Origin: Planctomycetota bacterium
Lineage (GTDB): Bacteria > Planctomycetota > UBA8742 > UBA2392
DNA: 54,350 nucleotides
Assembly (NCBI GenBank): GCA_019912315.1
Contig: JAIOJA010000057.1
Location: 1-54,350 of the forward strand
Direction: 5' to 3'
Shown here: positions 40,872 to 51,485 of the stretch, piece after piece
How the letters are laid out: every line of letters begins with the position of its first letter
Numbering within the stretch: the stretch's first letter is position 1
Position numbers and translations under genes: made by a program
Notes under the pieces: model-generated
Database searches by the model: none
Seen by the model: the letters and a program-made list of their open reading frames with translations, nothing else
What the model was told of the DNA's origin: nothing

Positions 40872-40909
40872 GCGAAGTTCAGGGGCCTTACAGGCCCCTG
40901 AACTTCGCG
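40871..40909 (-). other. Perfect 17-bp hairpin ending on the first base of tRNA-Ser
   Basis: CGCGAAGTTCAGGGGCC (40871-40887) pairs perfectly with GGCCCCTGAACTTCGCG (40893-40909) around TTACA. On the minus strand it lies immediately upstream of tRNA-Ser and its last base is tRNA position 1. Next to it (40911-40938) a second weaker palindrome with GAGC/GCTC arms resembles hairpin repeats found in many environmental genomes. Confidence 0.65.
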
Positions 40910-40947
40910 TCCTGAGCCATTCGACGTGCTCAAGGCAAGGCCGGCGA

Positions 40948-40975
40948 ATGATAACGAGCGCGGGCTTCGCTACAA
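40948..40975 (-). promoter_or_regulatory. Candidate promoter for tRNA-Ser
   Basis: On the minus strand TTGTAG (40975-40970), a 16-base spacer and TATCAT (40953-40948), followed by GC-rich CGCCGGCC. If used, the pre-tRNA would have a leader of about 70 bases containing both hairpins. Confidence 0.4.
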
Positions 40976-41106
40976 GCGGCGGGCCCGGCATGACACACCG
41001 CACAGGGGCTTTTCCACAGCTTGTCCAGAACCCTTCAATTCGCCGCCAACACCCTATTTCAAGCATATTTGCAAGCTACGCACCTTCCCTGTGTCACAAT
41101 GATTTG

Positions 41107-41112
41107 TATACT
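41107..41112 (+). promoter_or_regulatory. -10-like box TATACT placed seven bases before the dciA start
   Basis: TATACT ends seven bases before ATG 41120. The GAAGG next to the start directly touches the ATG and is too close to be a normal ribosome binding site. The expected transcription start falls on the start codon. Confidence 0.45.
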
Positions 41113-41119
41113 CTGAAGG

Positions 41120-41551
41120 ATGGCAACACGCCTCGTCAAGCGCCCCAAAATCGACCCCCGCAACGCATCCGCGGATCCGCTGACACGCCTGCGCGAAGGC
41201 GTTCGCAAGCCTGTCATGCCGGTTTCTTTTGCGCAGGCACTGAACGTCCTGCTGGTTGATCAGAAGCGCGTCAATCGCTCGCGCCTGCAACGCCTGCGCG
41301 AAGCATGGGAGATGGCCGTTGATCAGGTGGATGGCATCAGCAAGGAAGCTGCGAAGAAGGCCGAAATCTCCAGCGTCAACAAGACCGGCGCCGTACTTGT
41401 GAACGTCAGCAACCCGGGTTTGGCCCACGAACTCGGCGTGGTATACCGCGAACCCCTTTTGAGCAAGCTGCGCGAGTTGCTGCACGGCAAGGACGCCGTG
41501 TCCGACCTGACCGTACGTGTGAAACGCCGCGCATACCGCGCACGCAAATGA
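41120..41551 (+). CDS. dciA: DUF721 / DciA-like replicative helicase loader
   Basis: The 143-residue basic protein has the DUF721 pattern LREAWEMAVDQVDGISKEAA, then VNKTGAVLVNVSNPGLAHEL, with the conserved W and the LxxxLLxK-like helix (PLLSKLRELLHG). DciA is the ancestral bacterial protein that loads or helps the replicative helicase DnaB. The neighbour gyrB, 47 bases downstream, is the usual context of this family and supports the call. The N-terminal 30 residues are an added Arg/Pro-rich stretch. Confidence 0.8.
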   Translation: MATRLVKRPKIDPRNASADPLTRLREGVRKPVMPVSFAQALNVLLVDQKRVNRSRLQRLREAWEMAVDQVDGISKEAAKKAEISSVNKTGAVLVNVSNPGLAHELGVVYREPLLSKLRELLHGKDAVSDLTVRVKRRAYRARK

Positions 41552-41598
41552 CCCGACAGGTTTGACAAGAACGGGCGTCAAAACGCCCCGAGGAACAT

Positions 41599-44121
41599 AT
41601 GGCTGACACCGCGACCAAAACCGACCAGTACACGGCCGACGACCTGATGAAGCTTGAAGGTCTCGAAGGCATCCGCAAGCGTCCCGACATGTACATCGGC
41701 GGGCGCGACGTGAACGGGCTGCACCACCTGGTATTCGAAATCGTCGCCAATTCCGTGGACGAAGCCTTGGCTGGCCGCTGCAACAACATCGTCGTCGAGT
41801 TCAATCAGGACGGCAGCTGCACTGTCACCGACGACGGGCACGGAATTCCCGTCGGCATGAACAAGCAGACGGGCAAGCCGGGCGTCGAAATGGTACTGAC
41901 CGACCTGCACGCCGGCGGCAAGTTCGAAGGCAAGGCCTACAACACGGCCGGCGGTCTGCACGGCATCGGCTTGAAGGCTGTCAACGCCTGCTCAGATGCA
42001 ACCGTTGTGACGGTCTGGCAGGGCGGAAAAGAACACGTCATCGAATTCAGCCGCGGCAACAAGACCAAAGACCTGAAGGTCACCGGCGACGCTGACCGCA
42101 CGGGCACCCGTGTCATGTTTCAGCCGGACATGACAATCTTCGAAACCACCGAGTTCAAGTACGCTGCGGTCGCCACCCGCCTGCGCGAGCTGGCCTTCCT
42201 GGCCAAGGGCCTGAAGATTCATCTGAACGACCACCGCGGCGAGGGCAAAGACGAGATCTTCCACTTCAAGGACGGCATCAAGGAGTTCGTCGCCTGGCAC
42301 AACCGCAACAAGACCAGGATCAACGAAGACGTCGTCTATGTCCACAAGATGGTAAACGGCGGCGCCGACGATGAAGTTGACGTAGAGGCGGCCTTCCAGT
42401 GGTGCGATGGCGAGGGCGAGTTGCCCACGCACACCTACGGCAACTACATCAACAACCCCTTCGGCGGCACGCACCTGACGGGCTTCCGCAAGGGGCTTAC
42501 CCGCGGCCTGGGGCGCTACATCACCCGCTATGTCGAAAAGAAGGGCAAGAAGAAAGTCGTGATGCCCAGCGGCGACGACTACCGCGAAGGACTCTACGCC
42601 GTCATCAGCGTCAAAGTGAAAAACCCGCAGTTCGAAGGCCAAACTAAAGTACGCCTTCTGAATCGCGAAGTGGAAAGCGCCGTGGACCAGGTCGTCGCTG
42701 AGGCCATGGAAATCTACCTTGAGGAAAATCCCAAAGCAGCCGAGCGCATCTGCGAGCACGCCCTGATCGCCGCCCGCGCCCGCGAGGCCGCCCGCAAGGC
42801 CCGCGAAGTCGTGCGCAAGGGCGCGCTGCAAACCGGCTTTCTTGCCAGCAAACTTGCCGACTGCCTGACCAAGAAACCCGAAGAAGCCGAACTGTACATC
42901 GTCGAGGGTGACTCGGCCGGCGGCAGTGCCAAACAAGGTCGCGAGCGCCTGTACCAGGCCATCCTGCCCCTGCGCGGCAAAATCCTGAACGTCGAAAAGG
43001 CGACGCTCGCCAAGATGCTGCAACACACGGAAATCCAGAACCTGATCGCCAGCATCGGGACCGGCATCGGCACGGAGGAAGCCAGCAAGGGCGGCTTTGA
43101 CCTCGGCAAGCTGCGCTATAAGAAAATCATCATTATGACCGACGCCGATGTGGACGGCAGCCACATCCGCACCCTGCTGCTCACGTTCTTTTACCGCCAG
43201 CTCAGCCAACTCATCGACGCCGGCAACATCTTCGTCGCCCAACCGCCGCTATACAAAGTGACGCGCAAGAAGAAGTCCGAGTACGTGCGCAGCGATCGCG
43301 AGATGAACGACACTCTCATGCGCATGGGCATCGAAGGCGCCAGTATGCGCGTGCCCGGCGACATGGAGATCGGTGCCAAGGGGCGCGAGTTCAGCGGCGC
43401 ACAGATGCGCAGCGAAGTCTTCGAGCGCCTGATTAAACTGGAAGAACTCGCGGCCAAAGTTGCGCGCAAGGCCATCAACCCCAACCGCTACTTCGCGAAC
43501 TTCAACGCCGAGCACAAGTCGCTGCCCACTACCGTAATCTTCAGCGAAGACAAGGCCCGCTACTTCCACGACCACGAAGAGCCCGAACTCAACAAGTTCA
43601 TCGGCGAGCGTCTGAAGAAGGGTTTTGAAGTGCTGACACCCGCAGAAATCGGCAACCGCGAAACGGACCTCGAAGTCAGCTTCAACCGCGACGCAGTTGA
43701 AGAGCGGGTCGAATTGCCGGAGCTAGCCGCACAGGCCGCGGAAGTGATCGCCCAGCTTGAGGTACGAGGCTTCCCGGCCTGGACGATCCACGGGCGCGAA
43801 AACCAGGCGCAACAATTCATGCTGCGCTTTGAGGACGAAGAGGAGCAGCCAACCCTCAGCCTGAACGAGTTGCTGCACAAAGTACGCGAGCAGGGACGTA
43901 AGGGCATCAGCATCCAGCGTTACAAGGGGCTGGGCGAAATGAACGCCGACGAGCTATGGGAAACCACCATGGACCCGGCCAACCGCGTGCTGATGCAGGT
44001 AACCATGGACGACGCTGATGCCGCGGACGAAATGTTCACGATCCTCATGGGCGACCAGGTAGAGCCGCGCCGCCAGTTCATCGAGCGGCATGCCCTAGAG
44101 GTAAAGAACCTGGACGTGTAG
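41599..44121 (+). CDS. gyrB: DNA gyrase subunit B
   Basis: The 840-residue protein has the GHKL ATPase (GIRKRPDMYIGG, the catalytic Glu in NSVDEA, DDGHGIPVGMN and NTAGGLHGIGLKAVNACSD). The Toprim domain follows with ELYIVEGDSAGGSAKQGRER and MTDADVDGSHIRTLLLTFFY, then the C-terminal RYKGLGEMNADELWETTMDP. It makes negative supercoils together with GyrA, which is not in this window. Between Toprim and the C-terminus lies an extra domain of about 170 residues, as in the longer gammaproteobacterial-type GyrB. ParE is the alternative, but the Toprim sequence and the dciA neighbour favour GyrB. GAGGAA lies before the ATG. Confidence 0.93.
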   Translation: MADTATKTDQYTADDLMKLEGLEGIRKRPDMYIGGRDVNGLHHLVFEIVANSVDEALAGRCNNIVVEFNQDGSCTVTDDGHGIPVGMNKQTGKPGVEMVLTDLHAGGKFEGKAYNTAGGLHGIGLKAVNACSDATVVTVWQGGKEHVIEFSRGNKTKDLKVTGDADRTGTRVMFQPDMTIFETTEFKYAAVATRLRELAFLAKGLKIHLNDHRGEGKDEIFHFKDGIKEFVAWHNRNKTRINEDVVYVHKMVNGGADDEVDVEAAFQWCDGEGELPTHTYGNYINNPFGGTHLTGFRKGLTRGLGRYITRYVEKKGKKKVVMPSGDDYREGLYAVISVKVKNPQFEGQTKVRLLNREVESAVDQVVAEAMEIYLEENPKAAERICEHALIAARAREAARKAREVVRKGALQTGFLASKLADCLTKKPEEAELYIVEGDSAGGSAKQGRERLYQAILPLRGKILNVEKATLAKMLQHTEIQNLIASIGTGIGTEEASKGGFDLGKLRYKKIIIMTDADVDGSHIRTLLLTFFYRQLSQLIDAGNIFVAQPPLYKVTRKKKSEYVRSDREMNDTLMRMGIEGASMRVPGDMEIGAKGREFSGAQMRSEVFERLIKLEELAAKVARKAINPNRYFANFNAEHKSLPTTVIFSEDKARYFHDHEEPELNKFIGERLKKGFEVLTPAEIGNRETDLEVSFNRDAVEERVELPELAAQAAEVIAQLEVRGFPAWTIHGRENQAQQFMLRFEDEEEQPTLSLNELLHKVREQGRKGISIQRYKGLGEMNADELWETTMDPANRVLMQVTMDDADAADEMFTILMGDQVEPRRQFIERHALEVKNLDV

Positions 44122-44166
44122 GGGCGGGGCTTGCCCCGCCCGCGGGCGACGCAAGTGTCGCCCTAC
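44118..44166. repeat. Compound palindromic (REP-like) element over two convergent stop codons
   Basis: Outer arms GTAGGG (44118-44123) and CCCTAC (44161-44166) enclose two hairpins: GGGCGGGGC/GCCCCGCCC (44122-44130, 44133-44141) and GGGCGAC/GTCGCCC (44144-44150, 44157-44163). The element supplies the last bases of gyrB and of the convergent gene, including both stop codons. This composite form resembles dispersed GC-rich palindromes known from many bacteria. Confidence 0.7.
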
Positions 44167-45323
44167 TCCAACTCCCGCACCCAGTCCTTCAGCGACTTCT
44201 TGGACTCGCCGACGTTGCAGATCAACGTCATGGTGTCTTCGTAGTCGCCCTTCGGAATCTCGATCGCCTTCCAGCCCTCGTGCCATGATTGGCTGAGGAT
44301 CGTCATCAGACGGTCCTGCCCCAGCACGAGGCACTCTTTGTAGATGCCGAGCGTCCCAAAATCCGGCTGATGAACCACTGTTGAGCCCGACTTTTCCTTC
44401 AGCAGAAACGACTTTTTGAACGGTATATCGAGCACCTTGCCCGTAACGGGCCGTTCAGTCATCGCTTCCTCGTCGTCGCACTGCATGGCAATCGGATGCT
44501 CGACGTAGATCTCGTTCAGGTCGACGCCGTTGTGGTTGAAGAAGGTTTTGTCCTGCTTGCGCCAACTGCGAATCGTGATGATCGGCGAGTTCCAGGTGAG
44601 GGTGATCTCAAACCCGGTCTCCTTGAACAGGTCCAGCGTGTCCCCACTGTTCTTGCGCGACCACACGTGCGTTTCCACTCTGATCACTCGCTGAAACGGG
44701 TTTGGCTCAAGCAGCTCAATATCGGTGGGAATGCTCGGGAAGATGCTGAACACTTCATCGTGCACCTGCTGGCCGGCTTGGTAGGACTCGTTGACCGCGT
44801 CGCCGATCTCTTTGGTTTCGACGCAACCGACGCTGCTGCCAAGCGGCGACAGCTCCAGTTTGTAATCGCCCTCCTTCGCCTTGATGATCACCCGCCCGTG
44901 CACGGCCTTATCTACTGGCACGCTGACTTCCCAGAGGTCGCTCTCGAACTCGCCGCTCACCCGCGTGACTGCCTTGCCCAGGCTGACCTTGCCCTCTTTC
45001 TTAGTTTTGAGTTTCCCCCACTTCGGGTCTTTCGCCTTCGACGGCGTGCCCTCCAGCAGCGTAAAAGTCCCCCCACCGCCCGGCACGGAAGCCAGCACCA
45101 TCAGCTTCTTTTCCTTCTTGTCGTAGTAGGCTGGCACGTGCTCACCGTCCGGCGCAACAACGACAAACTTGCCGGAAGCCTTGGCATCGAGTGCGATGAG
45201 TTTCACTGCTGTCGCATGCTCAGATGAGTTTGCGACCTCAAACTTCTCGCCTTCATCGTCCTTAGCAACGCTCGCGACTGGCAAAAGTATCAAGGCGAAA
45301 ATGACTAGTGTCAGGCGTTTCAT
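44163..45323 (-). CDS. Secreted protein of unknown function
   Basis: A 386-residue protein with a signal peptide ([20 protein letters not shown]). The mature part is beta-rich in its first 190 residues ([20 protein letters not shown] and later [20 protein letters not shown]). The later half contains segments such as [19 protein letters not shown] and [20 protein letters not shown], which suggest a carbohydrate-binding-like beta-sandwich, but no family is recognised. ATG at 45323 is preferred over GTG at 45329 because GAGGAG lies five bases before it. It is convergent with gyrB and shares the palindromic element at its end. Confidence 0.65.
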   Translation of the reverse strand: MKRLTLVIFALILLPVASVAKDDEGEKFEVANSSEHATAVKLIALDAKASGKFVVVAPDGEHVPAYYDKKEKKLMVLASVPGGGGTFTLLEGTPSKAKDPKWGKLKTKKEGKVSLGKAVTRVSGEFESDLWEVSVPVDKAVHGRVIIKAKEGDYKLELSPLGSSVGCVETKEIGDAVNESYQAGQQVHDEVFSIFPSIPTDIELLEPNPFQRVIRVETHVWSRKNSGDTLDLFKETGFEITLTWNSPIITIRSWRKQDKTFFNHNGVDLNEIYVEHPIAMQCDDEEAMTERPVTGKVLDIPFKKSFLLKEKSGSTVVHQPDFGTLGIYKECLVLGQDRLMTILSQSWHEGWKAIEIPKGDYEDTMTLICNVGESKKSLKDWVRELE

Positions 45324-45356
45324 AGGCACTCCTCTGCGGGCATCGTAGCAAACTAC

Positions 45357-45490
45357 ATGACGCGAAAGTCGCGAAGATACGTGAAGATACGTGAAGCGTA
45401 TGCACCGCAGAGCTTCTTGGAAGCCCTGCGGATGCGAAGAAATGCTTCTGTCTTGTCATTCTTCGCTACCTTCGCGTTCTTCGCGTCATC
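45357..45490. repeat. MITE-like element upstream of uvrB
   Basis: ATGACGCGAA (45357-45366) and TTCGCGTCAT (45481-45490) are perfect terminal inverted repeats, and the match extends imperfectly inwards (GCGAAG-rich arms) for about 25 bases. The left arm also holds a tandem GATACGTGAA pair. The 134-base unit fills most of the gap between two genes. No target duplication is clear. Confidence 0.5.
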
Positions 45491-45530
45491 GCATTTCCCG
45501 GGATTGCCAATCTGTGTCGCATGCGTTGTT

Positions 45531-45536
45531 ATGCTC
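45531..45536 (+). promoter_or_regulatory. -10-like box TATGCT placed six bases before the uvrB start
   Basis: TATGCT ends six bases before ATG 45543, the same arrangement as at 26122-26127. No good Shine-Dalgarno is present and no good -35 box is seen at 16-18 bases. Confidence 0.4.
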
Positions 45537-45542
45537 AGGCCC

Positions 45543-47765
<2,223 letters not shown>

Positions 47766-47775
47766 GGAGTAAGGC

Positions 47776-48165
47776 ATGGGCGCCAAACTGGCACTGACCA
47801 TCCTGTACGTTGCGGACCTCGCGCAGGCCGCTGCGTTTTACGACGCCGCGTTCGGCTTTCCGAAAAATGTCGATGTACCGCAGTACGTCGAGTACCAAAT
47901 CAACGGGGGCGCATGCCTGGGTCTGATGCCCCAGGGCAACACACGGCACTTTCTTGGCGATGAAATCGGCCGGCGCACGCCCTCGGACGACTGCCCGCGC
48001 GGTGAAGTCTATCTAGTCGTGGATGATCCCGTAGCTGCCGTCGAGCGTCTGATCGCGTGCGGCGCCGTCTGCACATCGCCGCTGGCAGCACGCGACTGGG
48101 GCGACCGCGCCGCGTACTTTCTTGACCCGAACGGCTACGTCATCGCCGTGGCCGAGAAGCTCTAA
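47776..48165 (+). CDS. Glyoxalase/VOC superfamily protein
   Basis: A 129-residue protein with the paired beta-alpha-beta-beta-beta modules of the vicinal oxygen chelate fold. The first is LTILYVADLAQAAAFYDAAF and YVEYQINGGACLGLMPQG; the second is GEVYLVVDDPVAAVERLIAC and DRAAYFLDPNGYVIAVAEKL. The last Glu-containing strand fits the metal-binding position. Members are lyases, dioxygenases or antibiotic-binding proteins; the substrate is not predictable. GGAG precedes the ATG, and it lies 10 bases after uvrB, so it is probably cotranscribed. It abuts the convergent receiver gene. Confidence 0.85.
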   Translation: MGAKLALTILYVADLAQAAAFYDAAFGFPKNVDVPQYVEYQINGGACLGLMPQGNTRHFLGDEIGRRTPSDDCPRGEVYLVVDDPVAAVERLIACGAVCTSPLAARDWGDRAAYFLDPNGYVIAVAEKL

Positions 48166-48885
48166 TCAGGAATTCGCCTGCGCGGGCAGCAAGGCGGCTA
48201 CGGTTCCGCGGAACTCGGCATCGTTGAACGGGCGTTTCACGACCGCGTCCACCAGGGATTTGACGGTCTTGCCCACCGGCTGCCTCTTGCCCTTCTCGGT
48301 CATCAGCAGAACCTTGCTGCGTTGTCCCTGTTCGGATTTCTTCAGCGTCTCGACGAACTTCGGACCGTTCATTACCGGCATTTCCCAGTCCACGATCGTC
48401 AGGTGCGGCTCGACCCATACAGCCTTGTTCAGGCCTTCCGCTCCGTTTTCGGCCTCGAACACTACAATCCCGTCACCACCAAGCAGGCGGCTTATCTCGA
48501 TGCGCAAGGCCGGCTCGTCATCTACCAGCAGAACCCGAAGCTCGTTTTCGGAAGGAAGGGGATTGTTTTGCAGTGCAAGCTTGCGTGCACGAATGATCGC
48601 CGGGCCAAACTCATCGAGAATACCGGCCTCATTGGCGTAGTGATAAAGGATAGCCACACTGGCGTCGGCGGCGAACAGATCGTCCACACCGTGAAGGTAC
48701 GCGTTGATCTGCCCGAAGCAGCAGTGCTGCATCTCGTTGATCGCGGCCAGCCCCGCCTGGTCGCAGCGTCCTTCGCCATCGAGAATCCGCGCCAGCACAG
48801 ACAACTCGAGCCCGAGCGCCGTAAAGAACAACGCGCCGATCTGAGCGGGGCGGCTTTCGAGAAACCGGATGATTTCGTTGCGCAT
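48166..48885 (-). CDS. Response-regulator receiver protein with an uncharacterised N-terminal domain
   Basis: A 239-residue protein. Residues 1-115 form a helical domain (MRNEIIRFLESRPAQIGALF, then CDQAGLAAINEMQHCCFGQI) of no recognised family. Residues from about 118 form a CheY-like receiver: LRVLLVDDEPALRIEI with the acidic pair, LTIVDWEMPVMNG with the phospho-acceptor Asp, and VKRPF with the conserved Lys. The receiver is at the C-terminus, the reverse of most response regulators. No kinase is nearby. ATG at 48885 has no Shine-Dalgarno; TATATT ends six bases upstream. Confidence 0.75.
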   Translation of the reverse strand: MRNEIIRFLESRPAQIGALFFTALGLELSVLARILDGEGRCDQAGLAAINEMQHCCFGQINAYLHGVDDLFAADASVAILYHYANEAGILDEFGPAIIRARKLALQNNPLPSENELRVLLVDDEPALRIEISRLLGGDGIVVFEAENGAEGLNKAVWVEPHLTIVDWEMPVMNGPKFVETLKKSEQGQRSKVLLMTEKGKRQPVGKTVKSLVDAVVKRPFNDAEFRGTVAALLPAQANS

Positions 48886-48891
48886 GACGCG

Positions 48892-48912
48892 AATATAGGT
48901 TTGCGTCGCAAA
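48892..48912 (-). promoter_or_regulatory. -10-like box and palindrome before the receiver gene
   Basis: On the minus strand TATATT (48897-48892) lies six bases before the ATG, suggesting a leaderless mRNA. Immediately upstream, TTTGCG-T-CGCAAA forms a 13-base palindrome (48900-48912) in the position of an operator. The two divergent genes are only 73 bases apart. Confidence 0.4.
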
Positions 48913-48958
48913 TTGCGAGTGTGTTGAACACTGGGGTCGCCCGGCGCACAATCCACAC

Positions 48959-50434
48959 ATGCCATTCGCCGAAAACGCCTATCTGTTCCGCCACGCCATG
49001 ATGCGTCTGGCGGCCTACGACCTGCAACCGCCGTTTGAGCGCGCGGCCCTGCACGCCCATGCGTTCTCGATTCTGGAAGCGCTGCCACAGGATGACCCTG
49101 ATGCCCTCGCCTATGAGTTGGCAGGCCACGCCCGCGACGCGTTGTTCGGCGACCCGGACCCACGCCGCCGCACCGAGATGCACGAACACGAACTTCGCTG
49201 GCTGACACGGGCCATGCCCCGGGCGCGCAACCACAGCAACTTTCGAATCGCCCTGGAATGCGCCGAACGCATCCTGGCCAACCCGTCCGCAGTGATTGCT
49301 CAGAGGCATGAAGCGGCGTTGCAGGCAGCGGAGATGTCCGCGTCACTCGGTGAGTTCAACCGCGTGCCCGAGTTTCTGTCACGGGCCGGCGACATGCACA
49401 GCGACGAATGCCCCGAGCTACGCGGCGCCTGGATACTGAGCTCTGTCAACGGCGTGCACCTTCCCCAGCGGGAGTACGACACGGCGATCATCCTGCTGCG
49501 TGAGGCGCTCGAGCTTTACAGGCGTTCCGGTGACCGCATGGGCGAGGCACGCGCGACCGGCTATATCGGAAATGTGCTCGCCCGCCTGGATCAGCGCGAC
49601 AAGGCCGTCGAGCAATACGAGCGCGCGGAGGGCATCTTTCGCGAACTCAATCACCTGCGCGGGCTGTCTACCTGCCGGGGCAACCTGGGTTTGATGTACC
49701 GCTACTTCGATGACAACGACAAGGCCGAAAGCGCCTACCGCGAGGCGCTGCAAATTGACCGTGAAATCGGCAACCGCGAAGGCGTGCCGCGCCACATCGG
49801 CAACCTGGGCGTGCTGTACCGCGATACCGGGCGCCTCAACGACGCGCTTGGCTTGTTTGATGAGGCCGGCGACCTGTTTCATGAACTTGGTGATCGCACG
49901 GGCTGGATGCGCAACGCCATCAACCATGCCACGTGCTTCGAGTTGTTGGGGCAGTTGCACCGCGCCGTAACCCTGTATCAGCAGGCCGAGCGCGTGGCGC
50001 ACGAATGCGGGCTTGTCCACGACGCGGCGGACTGCATCTCCTACCGGGGGCAGGTGCTGCTGAAGCTGAAGGACACCGTGCGCGGTGAGCCCATACTGGC
50101 GGAAGCCGCGGCACGGTATGAAACGCTGGGCACGCCGGACGCGGCGGCCGCGACATGGGAAACGCTGGCGGGCTCGGCCCATGCCCGCAACGAGCCCGAA
50201 GCCGCCTTGCGATGCGCGAGCGCCGCGCTGCAGAATCATACGGCGGCGAAAACCGCGCCCGGCTTCAAGCTGCTGGCGCTTCACGCCGAAGTTGCCCTCG
50301 CCCACGACCAGTTCGCCGACGCCGCACGCTCGGCCGGCGCCGCGTTGAAAGTTGCGCCCACCGACACCGACCCGATTCAGATGGCGACGCTGAAGGCGAT
50401 CGCGAAAAAGGGGCAGGCCAGTTCCGCGACTTGA
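48959..50434 (+). CDS. Tetratricopeptide-repeat protein
   Basis: The 491-residue cytoplasmic protein has at least five clear TPR units of the Rapsyn/LGN type between about 175 and 350, for example ARATGYIGNVLARLDQRDKA and HIGNLGVLYRDTGRLNDALG. The N-terminus (NAYLFRHAMMRLAAYDLQPP followed by ALHAHAFSILEAL) resembles the linker between the ATPase and TPR parts of large AAA/STAND signalling proteins. The ATPase itself is absent, so the gene may derive from the C-terminal half of such a protein. It is divergent from the receiver gene. There is no Shine-Dalgarno; CACAAT lies six bases before the ATG. Confidence 0.78.
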   Translation: MPFAENAYLFRHAMMRLAAYDLQPPFERAALHAHAFSILEALPQDDPDALAYELAGHARDALFGDPDPRRRTEMHEHELRWLTRAMPRARNHSNFRIALECAERILANPSAVIAQRHEAALQAAEMSASLGEFNRVPEFLSRAGDMHSDECPELRGAWILSSVNGVHLPQREYDTAIILLREALELYRRSGDRMGEARATGYIGNVLARLDQRDKAVEQYERAEGIFRELNHLRGLSTCRGNLGLMYRYFDDNDKAESAYREALQIDREIGNREGVPRHIGNLGVLYRDTGRLNDALGLFDEAGDLFHELGDRTGWMRNAINHATCFELLGQLHRAVTLYQQAERVAHECGLVHDAADCISYRGQVLLKLKDTVRGEPILAEAAARYETLGTPDAAAATWETLAGSAHARNEPEAALRCASAALQNHTAAKTAPGFKLLALHAEVALAHDQFADAARSAGAALKVAPTDTDPIQMATLKAIAKKGQASSAT

Positions 50435-50492
50435 TTCCAAACACTAGTCGCACCGCTTGACGCTGCGCACCGGCGCGGCATGCTTCGCGCCC

Positions 50493-51467
50493 ATGTTGGC
50501 CCTTACACAGGACGCGCAGGGAATTGCGGCCGCTTTCGGCACGGCCGGCTGCTGGGCCATGACCGCGCTGTTCTTCAGTGCCGCGGCGCGCCGCATCGGC
50601 CAGTTTCACGTGAACCAGATTCGCCTGGTGCAGGCCTGTCTCCTGCTTGCGGCGGCATGTGCAGTCACGGGCGCGTTTGCCCACGCACCGTGGGTGCAGC
50701 TTCTGCTGCTGGCGTTGAGCGGGCTCGTGGGTCTGACGCTCGGTGACGCGGCACTGTTTCTGTGTTTGCAGATTCTTGGCCCACGGCGCGGCAGCTTGAT
50801 CATGGCCCTGTCGCCAGGGTTTGCGGCGCTGATGATGATCCCGCTGCTCGGCGAAACGCTTGGCTGGGTTGGCGTGGTCGGCATGGTCGTCACGCTCGGC
50901 GGCGTGATGTGGGTTGTGCTCGAACGCGGCCAGCCCGGCGAAATCCAGGGAAAGCTGTGGCTTGGCGTCAGCATGGGTGTGCTGGGCGCGGCCGGGCAGG
51001 CGGGCGGCTTGATTCTCAGCAAGGCCGGGCTGGGTATGGCGAAGCCCGAAGGACTACTGAACACCGCCAGCGGCATCACAGCCGAGAATGTCGTTACGGT
51101 CAGCCCGCTATACGGGACCCTGATTCGCATGTTGGCGGGGACCGTGATTCTGGTTGGCTACTGCATTGCCGTCGGCAGAATCGGCGAAACACTTCGCAAG
51201 CTGAAGGACAAGAAAGCCGTCGGGCAGACGTCGGCCGGAGCGTTCTTCGGACCGTTTATCGGCGTGACGCTGAGCCTTGCGGCCGTCGCGTGGACAAACA
51301 CGGCGGTCGCGGCCACGATCATGGCGATCTCGCCAGTGCTGGTGATTCCAATCGTGCGCATCGTCTACAAGCAGAAGATCACCTGGCGCGCGGTCATCGG
51401 CGCGCTGGTAGCGATTGCCGGCGTGGGTGTGCTGACTTTCAGAATGCAGATTGCCGAGCGCCTGTGA
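50493..51467 (+). CDS. EamA/DMT-family transporter
   Basis: A 324-residue protein with ten predicted membrane helices and the two EamA halves: the first ends GPRRGSLIMALSPGFAALMM, the second ends NTAVAATIMAISPVLVIPIV, each containing the hallmark helix with a conserved Pro. The family exports metabolites or amino acids, or acts in nucleotide-sugar transport. A loop of about 40 residues lies between halves. ATG at 50493 is taken as start; an upstream TTG at 50457 would add 12 residues and lacks a ribosome binding site. Confidence 0.82.
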   Translation: MLALTQDAQGIAAAFGTAGCWAMTALFFSAAARRIGQFHVNQIRLVQACLLLAAACAVTGAFAHAPWVQLLLLALSGLVGLTLGDAALFLCLQILGPRRGSLIMALSPGFAALMMIPLLGETLGWVGVVGMVVTLGGVMWVVLERGQPGEIQGKLWLGVSMGVLGAAGQAGGLILSKAGLGMAKPEGLLNTASGITAENVVTVSPLYGTLIRMLAGTVILVGYCIAVGRIGETLRKLKDKKAVGQTSAGAFFGPFIGVTLSLAAVAWTNTAVAATIMAISPVLVIPIVRIVYKQKITWRAVIGALVAIAGVGVLTFRMQIAERL

Positions 51468-51485
51468 AAGTGCCCCGGACTTGCA

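Noticed and set aside
40888..40920. Ten-codon frame (MAQDAKFRGL) in the leader of tRNA-Ser as a second attenuator peptide
   Set aside because: It has no ribosome binding site, no Ser codons and ends inside the hairpin, so unlike the tRNA-Asn leader nothing supports translation.
41992..43242. Long open frame of 416 codons on the strand opposite gyrB
   Set aside because: It lies wholly inside gyrB, has no ribosome binding site and its product shows no domain. GC-rich genes often leave the opposite strand open; the same holds for long antisense frames at 4182-5180, 27690-28871 and 49418-50440.
41599..44121. ParE (topoisomerase IV subunit B) instead of GyrB
   Set aside because: The Toprim sequence EGDSAGGSAKQGRER, the long extra domain and the dciA neighbour fit GyrB better, but without gyrA or parC nearby the choice is not absolute.
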